From Pseudomonas fluorescens (GTDB taxonomy: Bacteria > Pseudomonadota > Gammaproteobacteria > Pseudomonadales > Pseudomonadaceae): a stretch of DNA of 64,000 nucleotides. Shown here piece by piece: positions 29,708 to 38,584 of the stretch (within the stretch, counting starts at the first letter, position 1; each line of letters opens with the position of its first letter). A model generated the notes under the pieces. The model did not search any database, had not been told where the DNA came from, and saw only the letters and a program-made list of their open reading frames with translations. The position numbers and the translations under genes are program-made. The DNA is taken from assembly GCF_902498185.1 (NCBI RefSeq), contig NZ_CABVIX010000007.1, positions 184,561-248,560 on the forward strand, given 5' to 3'.

Positions 29708-31366
29708 TCAGCTGAGCAGCGCCTGCAGCGTTGCCAGGTCGTCGGCCTCATCCACCGGCTTGTCCAGGCGCCAGCGCAGCATCCGCGGGAAGCGTACGGC
29801 GATGCCGCTCTTGTGGCGCTTGGACAGGGCGATGCCCTCGAAGCCCAGCTCGAACACCAGGGTCGGGGTGACGCTGCGCACCGGACCGAAGGTTTCGACC
29901 GTGGTCTTGCGGATGATCGCGTCGACCTTGCGCATCTCGGCGTCGGTGAGCCCGGAGTAGGCCTTGGCGAATGGCACGAGGGTGCGGTCGCAGCTACCCG
30001 GCGGGGTGTCCCAGACGGCAAAGGTGTAGTCGCTGTACAGGCTGGCGCGCCGGCCGTGGCCGCGCTGGGCGTAGATCAGCACGGCATCGACGCTGAAGGG
30101 ATCGATCTTCCATTTCCACCACAAGCCCATGTCCTTGGTGCGGCCGACCCCGTAGAGGGCGTCGCGGGCCTTGAGCATCAGGCCCTCGACGCCCAGGCTG
30201 CGCGACGCCTCGCGCTGCCGGGCCAGATCGTTCCAGTCGCTTGCCTGCAGCACGGGCGACAGATGCAGCGGTGCCAGCGGGTACTGCTCGACCACCTGTT
30301 CAAGCTTCCGGCGGCGCTCGTGTTGGGGAATGCTGCGCAGGTCATGGCCCTGCCATTCGAGCAGGTCATAGGCGAGCAACACCACCGGCGCATCGGCCAG
30401 CAGTTTCTTGCCCAGGTTCTTGCGGCCGATGCGCTGCTGAAGCAAGGCGAAGGGCTGCACGGCAACGGCGGCAGGATCAGCGCCGGGTTTCCAGACCACG
30501 ATCTCGCCGTCGAGCACTACGCCGTCCGGCAAGGTCTCGGCCAGGGCGTGCAGCTCGGGAAAACGGTCGGTCACCAGCTCTTCGCCCCGTGACCACACCC
30601 ACAGCTGGCCGTCGCGCTTGACCACCTGGGCGCGGATACCATCCCACTTCCACTCCGCCTGCCAGTCGCTGACGGGGCCGAGCAGCGCATCGAACTGGTC
30701 TGTGGGCTGTTGCAGCGCGTGGGCAAGAAAGAAAGGGTAGGGCTGCCCGCCACGCTGGGCGTGCTCGTCGGGTGACTCGGCCGCGACCAGCTTGAGGTAG
30801 CTGTCCGCAGTGGGCCGGTGGCTGAGGTCGGTGTAACCGACCAGGCGTTGCGCGACGCGCTTGGCATCCAGGTCCGCCAGTTGCGCCAGGGCGCGGGTGA
30901 CCAGCAGCTTGGACACACCGACCCGAAAGCTGCCGGTGATGAGTTTCAGGCACAGCATCAGGCTTGCCCGGTCCAGCTGCGACCAGAGTTCGGGCAGCCG
31001 TTGCTGGATGACTTCCGGCGGCTGGCCACGCAGGGACAGAAGCTGATGCTCCACCCAATGCGCGAGTCCTTCGTCGCTGGTGTGGGCAACCTCGGGCAGC
31101 AGCAGTGAGATCGTCTCGGCCAGATCGCCCACTGACTGGTAGCTCTCCTCGAACAGCCAGTCCGGAAGGTCGGCCATGGCCGTGGCCAGCTCGCGCAGCA
31201 TTCGGGTTGGCACCAGTTGCCGGGGCCGGCCCCCGGCCAGGAAGTACACGGCCCACGCTGCATCGGCCGCTGGCGCCTGGCTGAAATAGCCCTGCAGTGC
31301 GGCGAGTTTGGCATTGCTCGAGGTGGTCGCGTCGAGATTGGCATAGAGCTCGGCGAAGGCCTTCAT
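29708..31366 (-). CDS. ATP-dependent DNA ligase (repair-cassette type)
   Basis: Archaeal/LigI-like ATP ligase of 552 residues. An N-terminal helical DNA-binding domain is followed by nucleotidyltransferase motif I WKWDGIRAQ (adenylated Lys), motif III DGEIVVW, motif IIIa LLAYDLLEW, motif IV GLMLKARDALY, motif V GLWWKWKID, and an OB domain with GFEGIALSKRHKSGIAVRFPR. It is distinct from the NAD-dependent LigA and from the Ku-associated LigD. Overlaps the exonuclease gene by 4 bp. Confidence 0.94.
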   Translation of the reverse strand: MKAFAELYANLDATTSSNAKLAALQGYFSQAPAADAAWAVYFLAGGRPRQLVPTRMLRELATAMADLPDWLFEESYQSVGDLAETISLLLPEVAHTSDEGLAHWVEHQLLSLRGQPPEVIQQRLPELWSQLDRASLMLCLKLITGSFRVGVSKLLVTRALAQLADLDAKRVAQRLVGYTDLSHRPTADSYLKLVAAESPDEHAQRGGQPYPFFLAHALQQPTDQFDALLGPVSDWQAEWKWDGIRAQVVKRDGQLWVWSRGEELVTDRFPELHALAETLPDGVVLDGEIVVWKPGADPAAVAVQPFALLQQRIGRKNLGKKLLADAPVVLLAYDLLEWQGHDLRSIPQHERRRKLEQVVEQYPLAPLHLSPVLQASDWNDLARQREASRSLGVEGLMLKARDALYGVGRTKDMGLWWKWKIDPFSVDAVLIYAQRGHGRRASLYSDYTFAVWDTPPGSCDRTLVPFAKAYSGLTDAEMRKVDAIIRKTTVETFGPVRSVTPTLVFELGFEGIALSKRHKSGIAVRFPRMLRWRLDKPVDEADDLATLQALLS

Positions 31367-32388
31367 GCCTCGGCCTCGGAAGTAGCGGTGGCCGGGGCGT
31401 CATCTTCATCGCCGTATTCGGTGATGAAGCCTCGGGCGTCGAGCCCCAGTTCGTTCAGGTAGCGGACCAGCACGTTGACCGATCCATGGGTCACCATTAC
31501 CCGTTCGGCACCGGTCTGCTCGATGGCCCACAACAGCCCGGGCCAGTCCGCGTGGTCCGACAGCACGAAGCCCCGGTCGACCCCGCGCCTGCGCCGGGTA
31601 CCGCGCAGGCGCATCCAGCCGCTGGCGAAGGCATCGCTGTATTCGCCAAAGCGGCGGATCCAGCTGCTGCCGCCGGCCGACGGCGGTGCCAGCACCAACG
31701 CGTTGCGCAACATCGGATCGTTGCGTGGGATGTCACCGGCGTACAGGGTCGCTGGCAGGTAGACACCGGCCTCGCGGTACACCCGGTTGAGCGGCTCGAC
31801 CGCGCCATGCACCAGGATCGGACCGATGCTCTCGTCCAGGCCATGAAGGATGCGCTGGGCCTTGCCGAACGAGTAGCAGTACAGGACGCTGGCCTTGTTC
31901 TGGGCGCTGTTGCCCCGCCACCAGTCATTGATTTCAGCGAAGACCGATGCCTGTGACGGCCAGCGGTAGATTGGCAGTCCGAAGGTCGATTCGGTGATGA
32001 AGGTATGACAGCGTACGGGCTCGAAGGGCGCACAGGTGCCGTCGGCCTCGACCTTGTAGTCGCCTGAAGCGACCCACACCTCGCCCTCGTACTCGAGGCG
32101 TACCTGAGCCGAGCCCAGCACGTGGCCGGCGGGGTGGAGACTCAAAGTGACGCCGTGGTGCATCAGTCGCTCGCCATAGGGCAAGGTCTGCAGATTGATG
32201 TCCTGGCCCAGGCGGCTGCGCAGGATGCCTTCGCCGGGGGCGGCGCACAGGTAATGCTCGTTGCCCGTGCGCGCATGGTCGGCGTGACCATGGGTGATCA
32301 CCGATCGCTCTACGGGGCGCCACGGGTCGATGTAGAAATCTCCCGGCGGGCAGTACAGGCCTTCGGGGCGGGCGATGACAAGGTCCAT
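31363..32388 (-). CDS. Ligase-associated DNA exonuclease, metallo-beta-lactamase fold
   Basis: SNM1/CPSF73-like nuclease, 341 residues. The metal site motif HGHADHART is at about residue 34; other ligands are in LHPAGHVLGSAQ, SGDYK and LSDHADW. Related Exo proteins act on 5' DNA ends with Mn. First gene of the exo-lig-(M14)-helicase-pdeM run; its stop overlaps the ligase start, which indicates coupled translation. Confidence 0.93.
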   Translation of the reverse strand: MDLVIARPEGLYCPPGDFYIDPWRPVERSVITHGHADHARTGNEHYLCAAPGEGILRSRLGQDINLQTLPYGERLMHHGVTLSLHPAGHVLGSAQVRLEYEGEVWVASGDYKVEADGTCAPFEPVRCHTFITESTFGLPIYRWPSQASVFAEINDWWRGNSAQNKASVLYCYSFGKAQRILHGLDESIGPILVHGAVEPLNRVYREAGVYLPATLYAGDIPRNDPMLRNALVLAPPSAGGSSWIRRFGEYSDAFASGWMRLRGTRRRRGVDRGFVLSDHADWPGLLWAIEQTGAERVMVTHGSVNVLVRYLNELGLDARGFITEYGDEDDAPATATSEAEA

Positions 32389-32474
32389 GGCTCGGTTGCC
32401 GGCTGGGGGTGGTAAGAGTTATGAGCCCCAGCACGAGCCCTAAGTTCGAAGCAGATCTCGTGGCCGCCGATCCG

Positions 32475-34916
32475 TTACCGCCCCGGCACCAACGTCAGTC
32501 GCTGGGTGCCATACGCCCTGGCGAAATTCTGCGGCTGCAAGGGCAGGCTCATGAACCTGCCCTTGAACCACGCATCCAGCCCATCACCAAAATGGGGGCT
32601 GGCCGGATTGCCGGACTGGCCGCTGCTGGTCAGCAGCTGCAGAGGTTCGATCTGACCGAAATCCACCACCATGCGTGCCGACGATGGCAGGCGAGTATCG
32701 AAGCTGCTGCCCCAGGCATACGGGGACATCGCCAGGGTGCTGAAATCGCCTCCGGCAGCCAATGGAGCACGGCCCAGGGCGTCGCCCAGCCCGTGGAAAG
32801 CCGGGGCCGGCCAGCGGTACTGGTGCAGCTTGCCCCATTGCCAGGCGCGGCGGTCGGCTCCCATTTGCGCGACACCGGCATCGACCGCAGCGGCCAGGCT
32901 GCGGGCCAGGATGGCGGGCTTGTCTTCTTTTTGCGGCGTGCCGCGGTCATCCCAGAACGGGCTGTCCTCGCGGCCAAGCAGATGGTCGGCCTGCGCCGAG
33001 TACGACAGCCGCGCAGTGCCGACAAAGGCTTGCCAGGCTGGACTCGACTCAGGACCCAACTCGTCGAGGAAGGTCTGCCGGGCAGATTCCTGAAGAAACA
33101 GCTCGTACAACGCGGCATCGGCCGATACCGGGCTCAATCGGCCGTCGAAGGTCATCAGGCGGGTATAGGCCTCGCGCGCCTTGTCGCGCTGGGCGGGGGG
33201 CAGGCTGTCAATGGCCTGCTTGAGCGGCTGCGCCATCCCGGGCGCTTCGAACATCTTCTTCAGCTTGTCTGCCAGCAGGGTCGTCTGGTCGTTTTGCATG
33301 GCAGCCAGGCTGCGGCCGTCATGGCGGCCATTGCCCGCCAGTTGCGCCAGGCGCTCGGCGCGCTCGGGGTAGTACCAGCTGTTGGACAGCTGCATGCCGT
33401 ACCCGCGCGGCAGGCTGCGCTGGTTGGCATGGCCAAGCCAGCCTGCGGGCGGGTCCTGGTCATAGGGGTGCAGCATCGGGTCGGCGTAGCCATCCCAGTC
33501 GTAGCGCCCGTCCCATCCGGGGGAGGGCAGCAGCCCCTGACCCTCGCGGCGATTGGGGTAGCGGCCGCCTACCTGCCAACCAATGTGCGCGGCATCGGCG
33601 AAAATGAAGTTCAGGGGCGCGGCAGCGATCTCCCGTGTAGTGTCGAAGGCGCGGTCCACGGTGCTCGCACGTGTCAGGTCGAACAGCGCGTCCAGGCTCT
33701 TGTCATCCTTGAGCTGCGGCAGGTGCAGGGCCAGCCCCAGGCCATCCGTGACAGGCTGCCCAATCAGGGTCCCATGGCGGGTGTCATGGAACACATCGCG
33801 CTGGGCTCGTTGACCACTGACAAGGAAGGTTTCGTTGCGCGCGCGGGTGGTCTGCCACTTGCCGTCGCTGAGGTACACCAGCTGGTTGCCTTGGCGGCGC
33901 AGCTGCTCCAGATACAGGTCCTGATTGTCGGCCATGACCGCGCTGCTGCTCCAGGCGACCTTGCCGTTGTATCCGGCGAGCACGATGGGCAGGCCAGGCA
34001 GCGAAAGGCCTGCCACCTGGTACTTGCCGGTGTGGATCTGCACAGGGCTCAGCGCCCAGGCAGCCCGGCTGTCGCTGGCCAGCAGGCTTTTGCCGCTGCG
34101 GCTGCGCAGAGGGGAGAGAGCCCAGTTGGCGGAGCCAGGACTGCCCAGCAAGTCGAGATCGGCCAGTTGCTGGCTGACCGCCGCCAGCGGCTCAAGCCCC
34201 GGTAGCTGGCGGTTGAGGTCAAGGCCCTTGAGTTTATCAACCTCGCCCTCTGCCAGCGGCTCATCCGGCGCGGCGGGCAGAAGCCAGGCCAGCCTGTCGC
34301 TGCCGACTCTCCGGGCCAGGGTCAGGGCGGCGATTTCCTCTTGCAGGTTTACCGACTGGCTGAAGGCATAGAAGCTGAAGATCAGCGCCGAATCCTCGGG
34401 CTTCCAGTATTCCGGGCGATAGCTGCTTTTGGCCAGATCGCCCGGCAGCTTGTCGCGGAAACGGAACAGGTAGGCGTTGACGCCCCGGGCATAGACCTCG
34501 AAGAAGCGCTTGAGGCGCGGCGAGGCATCGGCGTAGAGCTGGTTGGCGCTCTGCCTGAGGTTGGCGGCGCGCATCAGCCGGTCGACCTCGAGCACATCCG
34601 CCCCGGCCAGTTCGGCCAAGCGGCCCTGGGCCAGCAGGCGCATGCCGACCATCTGCCCGATGCGGTCGCTGGCATGCACATAGCCGAGGGTGAACAACGC
34701 GTCATGGAAGCTGCTGCTTTCGATCAGTGGCATGCCCATGGCATTGCGCCTTACCGATACATTCTGCGCCAGCCCCTTGAGCGGCTGCACACCCGTGGTG
34801 GGCGGCAGGTTGTCCTGCACGCCAGCCATTTGGCAGCCGCCTAGGCCAAGTAGGCCAAGCAGTGTCGCGGCGACGCCGAACCGAGGAAGGAAGGGTGGAA
34901 AGGCGGGCGCGGCCAT
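32475..34916 (-). CDS. Penicillin acylase-family Ntn-hydrolase, lipoprotein
   Basis: An 813-residue precursor expected to be exported and self-cleaved into alpha and beta chains. A lipobox ([10 protein letters not shown], Cys about 28) makes it a likely envelope lipoprotein. The catalytic N-terminal Ser of the beta chain is in [11 protein letters not shown] (about residue 260), followed by family blocks such as [15 protein letters not shown] and [16 protein letters not shown] [13 protein letters not shown]. Relatives include penicillin G acylase and the acyl-homoserine-lactone acylases PvdQ/QuiP; substrate cannot be read from sequence. Confidence 0.88.
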   Translation of the reverse strand: MAAPAFPPFLPRFGVAATLLGLLGLGGCQMAGVQDNLPPTTGVQPLKGLAQNVSVRRNAMGMPLIESSSFHDALFTLGYVHASDRIGQMVGMRLLAQGRLAELAGADVLEVDRLMRAANLRQSANQLYADASPRLKRFFEVYARGVNAYLFRFRDKLPGDLAKSSYRPEYWKPEDSALIFSFYAFSQSVNLQEEIAALTLARRVGSDRLAWLLPAAPDEPLAEGEVDKLKGLDLNRQLPGLEPLAAVSQQLADLDLLGSPGSANWALSPLRSRSGKSLLASDSRAAWALSPVQIHTGKYQVAGLSLPGLPIVLAGYNGKVAWSSSAVMADNQDLYLEQLRRQGNQLVYLSDGKWQTTRARNETFLVSGQRAQRDVFHDTRHGTLIGQPVTDGLGLALHLPQLKDDKSLDALFDLTRASTVDRAFDTTREIAAAPLNFIFADAAHIGWQVGGRYPNRREGQGLLPSPGWDGRYDWDGYADPMLHPYDQDPPAGWLGHANQRSLPRGYGMQLSNSWYYPERAERLAQLAGNGRHDGRSLAAMQNDQTTLLADKLKKMFEAPGMAQPLKQAIDSLPPAQRDKAREAYTRLMTFDGRLSPVSADAALYELFLQESARQTFLDELGPESSPAWQAFVGTARLSYSAQADHLLGREDSPFWDDRGTPQKEDKPAILARSLAAAVDAGVAQMGADRRAWQWGKLHQYRWPAPAFHGLGDALGRAPLAAGGDFSTLAMSPYAWGSSFDTRLPSSARMVVDFGQIEPLQLLTSSGQSGNPASPHFGDGLDAWFKGRFMSLPLQPQNFARAYGTQRLTLVPGR

Positions 34917-35098
34917 GACAAGGCTCCTGCAGGGCGGGGCGGGGTGGTAAAAGGCGCTACGTTATTGAGCAGGGGGGCGGCATGCAAGACGCTGCATGGG
35001 ATTATTTTGCAGGGACTGTGCGTGACTTGAGCTTTGCGGTGACGCAGGTATCGAGCGCCGCCCTCGCGGTCGGTGCTCGAACCGAGGGCTTTGAATTA

Positions 35099-35302
35099 TC
35101 AGGCCCCGTGGCACTTCTTGAACTTCTTGCCATTGCCGCACGGGCACGGATCATTCCGGCCTACGTCCTTCAGGGCGTTGCGTACAGGCTCCTGAGGCTC
35201 GTGGTTGCAGTGCGGGCCGTGCACATGGCCGTGGTCATGATGGTGGTCATGATCATGATCGTGGTTGCAGTCTGGGCCATGGACATGGGGTTGCTGGGTC
35301 AT
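35099..35302 (-). CDS. His-rich SEC-C metal-binding protein
   Basis: A 67-residue protein. The N-terminal half is a metal-sequestering stretch with 13 or more His ([13 protein letters not shown] and two HGPxCNH motifs). The C-terminus is a SEC-C zinc knuckle ([19 protein letters not shown]), as in SecA tails. The fusion suggests a zinc/nickel buffer or delivery protein. Same strand as the WHy lipoprotein and YchJ genes, 6 bp after the former. Confidence 0.85.
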   Translation of the reverse strand: MTQQPHVHGPDCNHDHDHDHHHDHGHVHGPHCNHEPQEPVRNALKDVGRNDPCPCGNGKKFKKCHGA

Positions 35303-35308
35303 TGCGGG

Positions 35309-35785
35309 TCACTCCGGTAATAGATCGCCGGGAATTATCTCACCACTGCGCGACAAGTGCAGTTCGCGATGAAAGATTAATCCGGTGTCCAACTCGCCTT
35401 GCAGACGATACTGCAGTGGCTCTTCGCTCTCGAGCAGCTTGGCCAAGGGCTTGATCTGCTTCCAGAGGTTGGTCCGCGCGGTAATCTTGAACGTACGCGC
35501 GGCATGCCCCCCGACGCTGCGCCACAGGCTGGCTTCATCGTCCACCAGCAGCAGGTCGTTGAGGCGTATCGAATACGCGATGTTGCGGATGAACAGCCTC
35601 CCGTCATTGGGGTTGTCGACGCGAAGGTGCAGGATGAACTCCTGCTGGTGCAGGCGCGCCTTGACTGTCTCGACCTTGACCAGGTGCACCTCGGGGTCGC
35701 GCCAGGGCTCGCCGACCCAGCTGATACAGCCCGACAGCAGCGTCAGCAGCAGGCTGAGGACAAGCAGGCGGGGCGAGTTGTTCAT
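35309..35785 (-). CDS. LEA type-2/WHy-domain lipoprotein
   Basis: A 158-residue envelope protein with lipobox LLTLLSGCI (Cys about 20). The WHy (water stress and hypersensitive response) domain fills the rest: VKARLHQQEFILHLRVDNPNDGRLFIRNIAYSIRLND is the signature region. WHy proteins are linked to desiccation or stress tolerance. Lies two bases after the YchJ-like gene and six before the SEC-C gene, so it is likely one transcript. Confidence 0.82.
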   Translation of the reverse strand: MNNSPRLLVLSLLLTLLSGCISWVGEPWRDPEVHLVKVETVKARLHQQEFILHLRVDNPNDGRLFIRNIAYSIRLNDLLLVDDEASLWRSVGGHAARTFKITARTNLWKQIKPLAKLLESEEPLQYRLQGELDTGLIFHRELHLSRSGEIIPGDLLPE

Positions 35786-35787
35786 GG

Positions 35788-36264
35788 TCAGTTATCCAGG
35801 TATCCGGCGCAGCATTTCTTGAATTTCTGCCCGCTGTCACAGGGGCAGGGATCGTTTCGTCCGGCCTTGAGTGCAACCGTTGGGTCGATGAAGTACCAAC
35901 GCCCACCGTGCTGCACGAACGCCGAGCGCTCACGGTGCTGGTGATCGCCTTCAAGGTCGTGCCAACGCGCACTGAATGTCACGAAGGCATGCTCGGGCTG
36001 GCCGCCCAGCACCTCGACGCTTTCCACCTCGAGGCCAAGCCAGGTGCTCTGAGCGCTCCAGGAGGCCATGGCTGCCTGGTCCAGGCCGGACTGCTGCGCG
36101 GTGAGGGTGGTCTGCACCAGATAGTCGACCAGGCCCAGCACATAGGCGCTATAACGCGAGCGCATCAGGGTCTGCGCATCGGGGGCCGGGGTGCCGGCGT
36201 GGTAATGCCCGCAGCAGGCGTCCAGCAGATTGCCGCTGCCGCAGGGACAAACCGAAACACTCAT
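35788..36264 (-). CDS. YchJ-family protein with two SEC-C motifs
   Basis: A 158-residue protein (ATG 36262-36264) with an N-terminal SEC-C knuckle ([14 protein letters not shown]), a central NTF2-like YchJ domain ([32 protein letters not shown]) and a second C-terminal SEC-C ([18 protein letters not shown]). UPF0225 family, function unknown. It is in one run with another SEC-C protein and a WHy lipoprotein. Confidence 0.88.
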   Translation of the reverse strand: MSVSVCPCGSGNLLDACCGHYHAGTPAPDAQTLMRSRYSAYVLGLVDYLVQTTLTAQQSGLDQAAMASWSAQSTWLGLEVESVEVLGGQPEHAFVTFSARWHDLEGDHQHRERSAFVQHGGRWYFIDPTVALKAGRNDPCPCDSGQKFKKCCAGYLDN

Positions 36265-36268
36265 CAGA

Positions 36269-36763
36269 TCACCACCAGTACTTGCCAAAATTTTGTGGAT
36301 TGGCCCAGAACCTGGCGTTCAGCCAGTCCGGCACCTGTTTGTATTCACGTAGATCATAGGTGAACAGGCTCAGCACCTGTTGCTCACGCTGGAACCGCTC
36401 GCTGACCGACAGGGCAAGAGCGAAAAAATCGGTCTCTTGCCAGCCACAAGCCGGCAGGTCGGCCAGCACCGCCACTCTGCTGGAATTGAGATTGCGAATG
36501 CCGCCCAGCAGCTCCAGCCCGGTACGCTTGGGCAGATGTTCAAGGCAGTCGACCAGCAGCGCCAGGTCGAAGCGCTGCGCCGCCAGTTCGGCGGGCAGGG
36601 GCCCAGGCGCGGCGCTCTCGATGCTCACGTGCGGGTGGGCCTGGGCGAAAGCGTCCAGCGCCGGAAAACGGGTTCCCACCAGCAGCAGGCGTTGGGGTGT
36701 GAAGCGGTCAAGCAGGGCGGCCAAGGCCTGCTGGGGGGTACGCTGTGAGTAAACCTCGGTCAT
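36269..36763 (-). CDS. DUF6231-type protein, methyltransferase-like fold
   Basis: A 164-residue protein from ATG 36761-36763 with GAGG 9-12 bases upstream. [14 protein letters not shown] and [15 protein letters not shown] look like the first strands of a Rossmann SAM-binding domain, but a full glycine-rich motif I is not evident, so catalysis is uncertain. The C-terminus is aromatic ([18 protein letters not shown]). First gene of a likely four-gene unit with YchJ, WHy and SEC-C proteins; the gap to ychJ is four bases. Confidence 0.65.
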   Translation of the reverse strand: MTEVYSQRTPQQALAALLDRFTPQRLLLVGTRFPALDAFAQAHPHVSIESAAPGPLPAELAAQRFDLALLVDCLEHLPKRTGLELLGGIRNLNSSRVAVLADLPACGWQETDFFALALSVSERFQREQQVLSLFTYDLREYKQVPDWLNARFWANPQNFGKYWW

Positions 36764-36923
36764 TGCCAATCCTCGCTCAGGTCGTACAAGACTATCGGTC
36801 CGAGCCTGCTCGGCATAGAGGCTGGTCGCTCCGGCGTGGCCTGCCGCTGGCAGATACGGACTGCGCGGTCTTTACTCCCAGAGCATCGGTTTCAACCGAT
36901 TCCCCCTACGGAGACGCGACATC

Positions 36924-37622
36924 ATGAGCATAGTACGCACGGCGATACCCCTGGTCCTGCTCACCAGTGTGCTGACTGGTTGTGCAGGTTTGCAGAAAAC
37001 CGACTGGCCCAAGTGTGCTGCCGTCGGGGGCGTGAGCGGTGCTGCCCTGGGCGCCATCGAGAGCTCCAGCTGGGCAGGCTGGGGCGCATTGCTCGGTGGC
37101 GGTCTGGCGGCCGGTTACTGCTGGGCCAACGGCGACGGTGACGAAGACGGCGATGGCGTGCCGGACAGCCGCGACAAGTGCCCGGGCACTCCCCGCGGGG
37201 TGCAGGTCGACGCCAATGGCTGTCCGCCCGAGGCACCGGCACCGGTGGTCGAAGAGGTGGTCGTGGTCGAGAAGGAAGAAGTCATCGTCATCCGCGATGT
37301 GCATTTCGAGTTCGATTCGGCCCGCCTGACCGCAGCCGACAAGGAACGCCTGAACACCATCGCTACCCGCCTGAAAGACGAGGCCCCCAGTGCCCGGCTG
37401 AGCGTCACCGGGCACACCGACAGCGCCGGCTCCGACCGCTACAACCAGAACCTTTCGGAGCGCCGCGCTCATTCGGTGACCGACTACCTGGTCAGCAGCG
37501 GCGTACCGCGCAACAGCTTTGTGTCGGTGGCCGGTGCAGGCGAGACCCAGCCTGTGGCCGACAACGCCACCGCCGAAGGCCGGTCCATGAACCGGCGCAC
37601 CGAGATCAAGATCCAGCGCTGA
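36924..37622 (+). CDS. OmpA-family lipoprotein with thrombospondin type-3-like repeat
   Basis: A 232-residue envelope protein with lipobox LLTSVLTGCAG (Cys about 20), a glycine-rich segment, one calcium-binding TSP3-like repeat (DGDEDGDGVPDSRDKCPGTP), a Glu/Val linker and a C-terminal OmpA peptidoglycan-binding domain (FEFDSARLTAADKERL, VTGHTDSAGSDRYNQNLSERRA, NRRTEIKI). It probably tethers the outer membrane to the cell wall. Followed by a long hairpin. Confidence 0.9.
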   Translation: MSIVRTAIPLVLLTSVLTGCAGLQKTDWPKCAAVGGVSGAALGAIESSSWAGWGALLGGGLAAGYCWANGDGDEDGDGVPDSRDKCPGTPRGVQVDANGCPPEAPAPVVEEVVVVEKEEVIVIRDVHFEFDSARLTAADKERLNTIATRLKDEAPSARLSVTGHTDSAGSDRYNQNLSERRAHSVTDYLVSSGVPRNSFVSVAGAGETQPVADNATAEGRSMNRRTEIKIQR

Positions 37623-37640
37623 GGCGCGTTTTCGCACCTT

Positions 37641-37674
37641 GACCCCTGCTCTGGCGCATGCCGGAGCAGGGGTC
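37641..37674 (+). terminator. Hairpin downstream of the OmpA gene
   Basis: An 11-bp perfect stem GACCCCTGCTC / GAGCAGGGGTC with a 12-base loop, 18 bp past the stop. No T-run follows, so it may be an mRNA-stabilising or Rho-assisted element. Confidence 0.5.
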
Positions 37675-37737
37675 GATGCCGGCAGGCGGCCCGCTCGGTC
37701 GCGCCCCGCCGACACAACGATAACGGTTGGAGCAGGT

Positions 37738-38013
37738 ATGAAACTGATTCTGATGCTGGGCAAGGTCCTGACAGTGATTTTCTGGGGCGTGGTGCTGATG
37801 AATCTGCTGGTCCCGCAGCCAAGTCCGCTCAATCTGCTCATCAGCGCAGCGGGCATGTTCCTGCTCACGCTGCATGTGCTGGAAGTGCTGTTTTTCAATG
37901 GCAGCCTGCGCGAGCGCGGTCACCCCTGGTTCGACCGCCTGCAGATCCTGCTGACCGGGATATTCCACATCATGTCGATCCCTCGTCCAGTCCGGAAGGT
38001 GCGACATGCGTAA
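37738..38013 (+). CDS. DUF1145 family small membrane protein
   Basis: A 91-residue protein with AGCAGG just before ATG. Two or three hydrophobic helices (LGKVLTVIFWGVVLMNLLV, LNLLISAAGMFLLTLHVLEVLFF). Function unknown. It ends 10 bp before the convergent CopD-like gene. A longer in-frame start exists but lacks a ribosome site and would run through the hairpin. Confidence 0.75.
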   Translation: MKLILMLGKVLTVIFWGVVLMNLLVPQPSPLNLLISAAGMFLLTLHVLEVLFFNGSLRERGHPWFDRLQILLTGIFHIMSIPRPVRKVRHA

Positions 38014-38022
38014 GCGTGCGCC

Positions 38023-38487
38023 TCAGATCACTATCCGCGAACTCGCCACCGCTACCACCCCGATCCCCAGCAGCAGATTAACTCCCACCATCCGTCGGAT
38101 CCGCGCCATGACCGCCGCGCCGCCCGCCCAGTCCTGTGTCTCGACCGCCGCTCGCAGCTCCGGCAGCAACAACGTCTGGATCCGCATGAACAGTGCGACC
38201 ATCACGATCGCTCCGCCCATCATTATGTGCACATACCTGGGGGCGGTCTCGAACCCCGAAAATCGCATGTGCAACATCCCGACGCCACTGATCGCCAGTA
38301 CCGCAATCGCCACCCAGACCCACACGAAGAAACGCTGAAACACTTCTACCCAGAGCCTCAGCCTGGCAGGCCCTTCCAGGGCTGAAACCGCCGCGGGCCG
38401 TAGCACCAGCCAGGCGAAGAACATGCCGCCAACCCACACCAATGTGGCCAGAACATGAAGGGTGTAGGGAAGTGCGAAGGCGGTCAT
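38023..38487 (-). CDS. CopD-like integral membrane protein
   Basis: A 154-residue protein with four predicted membrane helices and conserved His residues (YTLHVLATLVWVGGMFFAW, GVGMLHMRF, RYVHIMMGGAIVMVALFMR), as in the CopD/DUF2269 haem- or copper-linked membrane family. The start is the ATG at 38485-38487 with GGAG six bases upstream; an ATG four codons earlier is less well placed. Divergent from dinG. Confidence 0.78.
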   Translation of the reverse strand: MTAFALPYTLHVLATLVWVGGMFFAWLVLRPAAVSALEGPARLRLWVEVFQRFFVWVWVAIAVLAISGVGMLHMRFSGFETAPRYVHIMMGGAIVMVALFMRIQTLLLPELRAAVETQDWAGGAAVMARIRRMVGVNLLLGIGVVAVASSRIVI

Positions 38488-38584
38488 CGGGTTCTCCATG
38501 CGGCGCAAAGGGCAATAGCGGGGTATGATAGCCGCCCATGCGAAACACTGAAAATTTATCCAGCCCTTCGGGCGCCCCCAGACC

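Noticed and set aside
29611..30021. Apparent N-terminal fusion of the M14 hydrolase with a 137-residue extension
   Set aside because: The extension lies inside the ligase coding region in another frame and is Pro/Ser/Arg-rich shadow sequence; ATG at 29608-29610 fits the family.
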